Below are positions 22,932 to 26,297 of a stretch of DNA of 26,297 nucleotides, piece by piece (the stretch's first letter is position 1; each line of letters starts with the position of its first letter). The stretch comes from Gammaproteobacteria bacterium (GTDB lineage Bacteria; Pseudomonadota; Gammaproteobacteria; Immundisolibacterales; Immundisolibacteraceae), in assembly GCA_003645395.1 (NCBI GenBank), contig QNFC01000004.1:1-26297 (forward strand), read 5' to 3'. A model generated the notes under the pieces. That model did no database searches and was not told the DNA's origin. It worked only from the letters and a program-made list of their open reading frames with translations. The position numbers were made by a program, and so were the translations under genes.

Positions 22932-23888
22932 CTACAGGGAGTGATCTAAGAACCCCGGATTGACGTCTGCGTCGTAATAAGAGAGCGCTTTGGAAAGCTC
23001 CGATTCGTCCCAGATTACTGGCTCAGATTCCGGATGGGCGTCGATATTGCGGCCGCCGCAGCAGAGTTCGAGGCGAATACCAAAATTGTCGAAAAAGTGC
23101 AGTGAGAAGGTATTGCCGTAGGACTGTTTGGTCGGTCCGTAACTATCTATATTGATGCCGTCTTCGCGCAGGTACTGGCCAATGACCAGAATGTCGTTGG
23201 GATCTTCCTTGGTGAAGGCAATGTGATGCAGGTGACCATCTTCACCGGGAAAGATGGCCAGTTCCTGACCACCAACATCTCGGCACATGCGAAACATTAG
23301 CCCCGAGAGGCGCTTGCCGTCTTCGCTGACGATTTTTTCCGACAGACCAAAACCCAGTACGTCTGAGAGAAAGTCGATGGTCGCGCCTGGGTCTGCGCTG
23401 GTGAGGCCGACGTGGTTTAAAAACATGGGCGCGGCGGTGCCGCGTAATTCTCGCGGGGTAACCCAGTCAGGAGATTCAAAGCCGGTGACATAGCCGCTCT
23501 GTGCCATGTCGGCAAACAGACGCAGGCGCTGTCCGCCGGGGATAGTGAAGGAAATGGAACGGCCCATGCCGTTGAGTGGTTCGTTCGCGGCGGATTGTTC
23601 TACCTGGATACCAGCGACTTCAATTTTGTTGGTGAGGTGATCAAGACCCTCTTCATCACGAACGTGAAATCCGATTTCAATAAGCTGGTTCTCGGCGGTC
23701 TGTTCAAGTACCAGGTTGTATTGAAAAGTTTCGTGCCAGCAGCGCAGGTAGGCGCGTTCACTGTCGCGCATGCTTTCGAGCATGCCGAAACGGTCGCGAT
23801 AAAAATTCAGTGACTGGGTCAGACGGTTATCGTTGAGTCCCAGGCGGACGTAGGCAATGCGCAGAATGCCGCGATGTTTGAGCCCCAT
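22932..23888 (-). CDS. Catechol 2,3-dioxygenase-like protein lacking key second-sphere residues
   Basis: This 318-residue two-domain vicinal-oxygen-chelate protein is similar in plan to XylE and to the neighbour at 23959. The three metal ligands are kept: His159 (FLNHVGL), His222 (HLHHIAF) and Glu274 (IRLELCC). Three positions essential in XylE are changed. The site of His199 is Gln208 (GGQELAIF), that of His246 is Gln255 (GPTKQSYG) and that of Tyr255 is His264 (SLHFFD). The neighbouring paralogue keeps all three. The protein can probably bind iron but may not cleave ordinary catechols; it may use another reaction or substrate, or act as a partner of the neighbour. The end resembles the XylE C-terminus (PVIWDESELSKALSYYDADVNPGFLD). 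A GGAGAGAGGAG site stands just before the ATG. Confidence 0.82.
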   Translation of the reverse strand: MGLKHRGILRIAYVRLGLNDNRLTQSLNFYRDRFGMLESMRDSERAYLRCWHETFQYNLVLEQTAENQLIEIGFHVRDEEGLDHLTNKIEVAGIQVEQSAANEPLNGMGRSISFTIPGGQRLRLFADMAQSGYVTGFESPDWVTPRELRGTAAPMFLNHVGLTSADPGATIDFLSDVLGFGLSEKIVSEDGKRLSGLMFRMCRDVGGQELAIFPGEDGHLHHIAFTKEDPNDILVIGQYLREDGINIDSYGPTKQSYGNTFSLHFFDNFGIRLELCCGGRNIDAHPESEPVIWDESELSKALSYYDADVNPGFLDHSL

Positions 23889-23958
23889 GCTCCTCTCTCC
23901 TCAGGCTTGTTGGGTGATTTCTAATTATTTGTAGCTAGGTGTTGGCAGTGACCGTAAT

Positions 23959-24882
23959 TCAGGTTACTTCGTCAAAAAAGGTTTCCGGGATCTGATTCTC
24001 ATAATAGAAAGCCCCACGGGGAAAGTTTTCGACATCCCAGACGATCGGTGGCACCAGGTCGGGTTTGCCGGCGGCCTGGTATGCACCGTTATAAAACTCG
24101 TTGCGGTTACCTGAAGGGTCATGAAAATAAATGGTGGTTACCCCGGCAATACCGTGGCGACTAACCCCATATTCAAGGGTAGGCACCTCATCTTCTTTAA
24201 GAATATCGACTCCTTCAAGCACCTCGCCGCGGCTGTGCATACCAAACGCCATGTGGTGAAAGGTGCCGTTTGGACCTGGCCCCAGTGCCAGGTCGTGCAT
24301 GGTGTTGGTGCAGGTTAAAAAGGCGGCGATCAGATTGCCACCGGGATCCACGACTTTTTCGGTGAGGCTGAAGTCGAACACCTTTGTGAGGAAATCAACA
24401 GTGGGTTGGGCGTTCTCGCAGGAGAGCAGCGTGTGATCCAGGTGGGTCACCTTGGCGCCGATTTTGTTTTTGGAAACCCCGGGAGTGGGGTTGTGCATGC
24501 CACCGGCATAGCCAATTTTATCGGCGTGATAAAACAGCAACATGTTGTGTTCAGAGGGCAGGGTGATCATGACTCCTGGCCCCTGGCCAGCGATTTCCCC
24601 AAGCGGTACGTCACGCACGGCCAGGCCGTGGGCGGCGGCGGCTTCGGCAGCCTCGACCAGATCAGATGGGTCATTGACCTTGAAGCCGACGTGGTCAATG
24701 CCGGCGCGATCACTGAGGCTAACAATCAAGCAGTGATGATCCTGGCATTCGTCAGCCTGGAAGTAGGCGCGCTGGTCGTCGGACTCTACCAGTCGCAGGC
24801 CGACGGTTTCGGTGTAATGTTTAACTGCTTTGGGCAGGTCCATCACCCGTAAATTAGCGTAACTAAAGCGACTGATTGCCAT
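23959..24882 (-). CDS. Catechol 2,3-dioxygenase-type extradiol dioxygenase
   Basis: This 307-residue two-domain protein has the metal ligands His150 (VTHLDHTLL), His210 (TFHHMAF) and Glu262 (GNRNEFY). All three second-sphere residues known from XylE are present: His196 (TMHDLAL), His243 (SRHGIAG) and Tyr252 (TTIYFHDPSGNRNE). It should open a catechol between C2 and C3 to give a 2-hydroxymuconic semialdehyde-type product; the exact catechol is unknown. The start has a strong AAGGAG site. It heads the pair of paralogues on the minus strand and is preceded by a 119-bp gap with an inverted repeat and a possible promoter. Confidence 0.88.
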   Translation of the reverse strand: MAISRFSYANLRVMDLPKAVKHYTETVGLRLVESDDQRAYFQADECQDHHCLIVSLSDRAGIDHVGFKVNDPSDLVEAAEAAAAHGLAVRDVPLGEIAGQGPGVMITLPSEHNMLLFYHADKIGYAGGMHNPTPGVSKNKIGAKVTHLDHTLLSCENAQPTVDFLTKVFDFSLTEKVVDPGGNLIAAFLTCTNTMHDLALGPGPNGTFHHMAFGMHSRGEVLEGVDILKEDEVPTLEYGVSRHGIAGVTTIYFHDPSGNRNEFYNGAYQAAGKPDLVPPIVWDVENFPRGAFYYENQIPETFFDEVT

Positions 24883-24905
24883 GGTTTTCTCCTTCTGAAA
24901 AATTT

Positions 24906-24924
24906 AGTTATAGCAGTGATAACT
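24906..24924 (-). promoter_or_regulatory. Possible promoter/operator before the catechol dioxygenase gene
   Basis: AGTTAT and ATAACT form a 6-bp inverted repeat with a 7-base centre. On the minus strand the left arm region reads TGCTATAAC (24907-24915), a good extended -10 element 25 bp before the ATG at 24882. No good -35 is visible 16-18 bp upstream. It could be an internal promoter with an operator over its -10. Confidence 0.35.
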
Positions 24925-24935
24925 TGTTTTTCTAC

Positions 24936-24956
24936 CGCTGGCTTCATTAGCCAGCG
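24936..24956. other. 7-bp intergenic hairpin after the ferredoxin gene
   Basis: CGCTGGC (24936-24942) and GCCAGCG (24950-24956) pair around a 7-base loop. On the minus strand it is followed by an A-rich rather than T-rich stretch, so it is not a clear intrinsic terminator. It may help end or stabilise the ferredoxin transcript. Confidence 0.45.
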
Positions 24957-25001
24957 CTTAATCGGCAAATACTACCGGTTTCTATCCTTCAATAGTTGAT
25001 C

Positions 25002-25355
25002 TTACCCCGGTAACCGCCCCGGTAACCGCGAAGATAGCGGGTTTTTGCTACGAGTCCGCCAGGGTCGGTCCATTTCTATAATTACGTCGGTGGCCGGAGC
25101 GGCAACGCAGAGAAGTCGGTGGGTAATTTTGCCACTTACCGGGTCCTGGCAATGAGTGTTTGACATGGGTGCGAGTTCACTGATCTTGCCGACGATCACT
25201 TTAGCTCGGCAAGCGCCGCAGCCGCCACGCAGACAGGTGCTAGCCAGCAGATACCCGGCACAATAGGCGGCGTCCAGAATGCTTTGATCGGAGCGGCAGC
25301 CAAACTGCACAGCCGACTGCTCTGAGTGACGCAGTTCAACCTGGAAAGTGCGCAA
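25002..25355 (-). CDS. Plant-type [2Fe-2S] ferredoxin
   Basis: This 117-residue electron carrier has the cluster ligands Cys41, Cys46, Cys49 and Cys83, in the pattern C-x4-C-x2-C followed by a distant Cys (CLRGGCGACRA and LLCVAA). This is the plant/adrenodoxin-like fold, not a Rieske ferredoxin. The TTG at 25355 is the best start, with AAGGA eight bases upstream and no earlier Met. It begins 11 bp after the stop of the oxidoreductase gene, so the two are probably co-transcribed, and it may be that enzyme's electron partner. It is also the only ferredoxin in a window with six Rieske oxygenases, so it could serve one of them. The C-terminus is extended and ends in a duplicated RLPG. Confidence 0.88.
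   Translation of the reverse strand: MRTFQVELRHSEQSAVQFGCRSDQSILDAAYCAGYLLASTCLRGGCGACRAKVIVGKISELAPMSNTHCQDPVSGKITHRLLCVAAPATDVIIEMDRPWRTRSKNPLSSRLPGRLPG
25005..25028. repeat. 12-bp perfect tandem duplication at the 3' end of the ferredoxin gene
   Basis: CCCCGGTAACCG occurs twice in a row (25005-25016, 25017-25028). In the minus-strand reading frame it adds four codons and gives RLPG-RLPG immediately before the stop. It looks like a recent slippage duplication that keeps the frame. Confidence 0.8.
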
Positions 25356-25366
25356 TCAGCAGTTCC

Positions 25367-26297
25367 TTAAGCAGCGGGTGCCTGAGTCAGTGATTCCAGC
25401 TCCGCCTGCAAAAATGTCAATCCGGCAGGGCCTTTGCCTGCTTCGGCGGCTATGGTCGCCAGCGCGTTCTTGCCACTAGCCAATGCATCACCACCGGTTG
25501 CGGAAATATCTTTCAGCAACGGCAAGCCATCGATCAGGAACAGGTTCAAATCAGCAACGGCGAGATCCCGTACCCGGCCATAACCTTTAATTAATCTGCC
25601 GGCATCAGCTGCAAGCGGGGCCAGTTCAGGCGCCTGTTCGCGCCAGTCGCGAATGGCCTGCTGCCAAACGCTGATTTCTTTAAGCTCCTGCTGATGGCGC
25701 CAGGAGTGGAGACGAAAATGGCGACTCCAGGCAACCAACCGCATGATGTAGTAGCCATGTAGTGAGCTGGTCTTGATTTTCATTTCCAGCGCAATTTTTT
25801 CGAAATTCGGGTTGATACGATTGCCAATACGGCGAACCAGCTCCGCCAGTGCTGGCGGGAATATGCCGTAAATTTGCTGCGGGTCAGGTGCCAGGTAATC
25901 TTCCACGACCATTTTTTGGTCTGCTTTCAGGCCGTGTTCTTTAGCAATTTCGGTAAACCGCGATGGTTTGGTTTTAATCTGCGCAACACGGGGCGAATCT
26001 TCGTAAGTCAGCCACAGGGCCAGATGCTGGGCGTAAGCGGCCTGAACTGCCTCGTCGTTATCAAATTCAGCAATTAGGTCCAGATAACTTTGAGCATAAT
26101 CAGCATGCTGGAAATCAATCAGCTGATAAAGGGCTTCAGCGAGGGTTTGATTCAGGGCGGCGGGCAGGGTTTGCTGGGCCTTCTCCAGCAATACTCTGTA
26201 CTGACGGGCTTTGGCCGCAGGTAGTTTCGCAGCTCGTTCGTCTGTCATCTGTTGCCAGTCTTTAACCTCGGCTTTCTTAAAATAGGCGCGTGGCAAG
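25367..26297 (-). CDS. Indolepyruvate:ferredoxin oxidoreductase-like subunit, C-terminal part (DUF6537), cut by the window edge
   Basis: Only the last 309 or so residues are visible and the frame is open at the window end; the TTG at 26296 is not a credible start. The first visible residues (LPRAYFKKAEV) resemble the end of the gamma-type domain of pyruvate/indolepyruvate ferredoxin oxidoreductases (pattern LPxxxFxxAI). The rest, including LIDFQHADYAQSYLDLI and AQHLALWLTYEDSPRVAQIKT, fits the C-terminal extension called DUF6537. Such enzymes oxidatively decarboxylate aryl-2-oxo acids to acyl-CoA and pass electrons to a ferredoxin; a ferredoxin gene follows at once. The thiamine- and cluster-binding parts, if present, lie outside the window. 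The domain match is from memory and is moderate. Confidence 0.6.
   Translation of the reverse strand, partial: LPRAYFKKAEVKDWQQMTDERAAKLPAAKARQYRVLLEKAQQTLPAALNQTLAEALYQLIDFQHADYAQSYLDLIAEFDNDEAVQAAYAQHLALWLTYEDSPRVAQIKTKPSRFTEIAKEHGLKADQKMVVEDYLAPDPQQIYGIFPPALAELVRRIGNRINPNFEKIALEMKIKTSSLHGYYIMRLVAWSRHFRLHSWRHQQELKEISVWQQAIRDWREQAPELAPLAADAGRLIKGYGRVRDLAVADLNLFLIDGLPLLKDISATGGDALASGKNALATIAAEAGKGPAGLTFLQAELESLTQAPAA

Noticed and set aside
1..26297. CRISPR array, insertion sequence, tRNA or rRNA genes
   Set aside because: No regularly spaced repeats, transposase-like protein, terminal inverted repeats or RNA gene patterns were seen on either strand.

Overview
The window looks like part of a proteobacterial chromosome or large plasmid, most likely from a gammaproteobacterium that lives on aromatic or polycyclic compounds. 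This rests on gene content and moderate G+C; no rRNA or tRNA gene is present to place it. Its main content is an accessory catabolic region unusually rich in Rieske (ring-hydroxylating) oxygenases.

Layout. (1) 1-13,834, plus strand. A TetR-type regulator (115-753) is followed by two operons. The first (1032-8295) holds a naphthalene-dioxygenase-like alpha/beta pair, a second alpha of the salicylate/anthranilate hydroxylase type, a BphC-like extradiol dioxygenase, a DUF711 protein and a third alpha with its beta. The second (8471-13783) holds a CarAa-like oxygenase, a benzoate-dioxygenase-like alpha/beta pair, another CarAa-like oxygenase and a meta-cleavage-product hydrolase. A strong hairpin closes it. 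The tetR gene and both operons each carry the same palindrome (ATCAATCGATTGAT or a close variant), lying between a recognisable -35 and -10 with 17-bp spacing. A single regulon controlled by the TetR protein is therefore likely. (2) 13,839-21,295, minus strand. This part is visibly more A+T-rich: a frameshifted membrane-protein gene, a Ser/Thr protein kinase with an unusual C-terminal domain, a hypothetical partner, a CheX-like and a CheY-like protein, a large CheA-like membrane sensor and an exported DUF1329 protein. (3) 21,906-26,297, minus strand. A second catabolic block: the 3' part of an indolepyruvate-oxidoreductase-like gene (DUF6537), a plant-type [2Fe-2S] ferredoxin, two catechol-2,3-dioxygenase-like proteins and a ketopantoate-reductase-family protein.

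How the genes could work together. The Rieske oxygenases would hydroxylate or dihydroxylate aromatic rings, the extradiol dioxygenases would open the resulting catechols, and the alpha/beta hydrolase would cut the ring-opened product. The window has six catalytic alpha subunits but only three beta subunits, and no Rieske ferredoxin, flavin reductase or dihydrodiol dehydrogenase. Electron supply must come from elsewhere, or partly from the plant-type ferredoxin at 25,002-25,355. The substrate cannot be named from sequence alone.

Most notable points: the three-site operator/promoter system, the density and alternation of Rieske oxygenases, the DUF711 gene inside an aromatic operon, and an extradiol-dioxygenase paralogue that keeps its metal ligands but has lost all three second-sphere catalytic residues.
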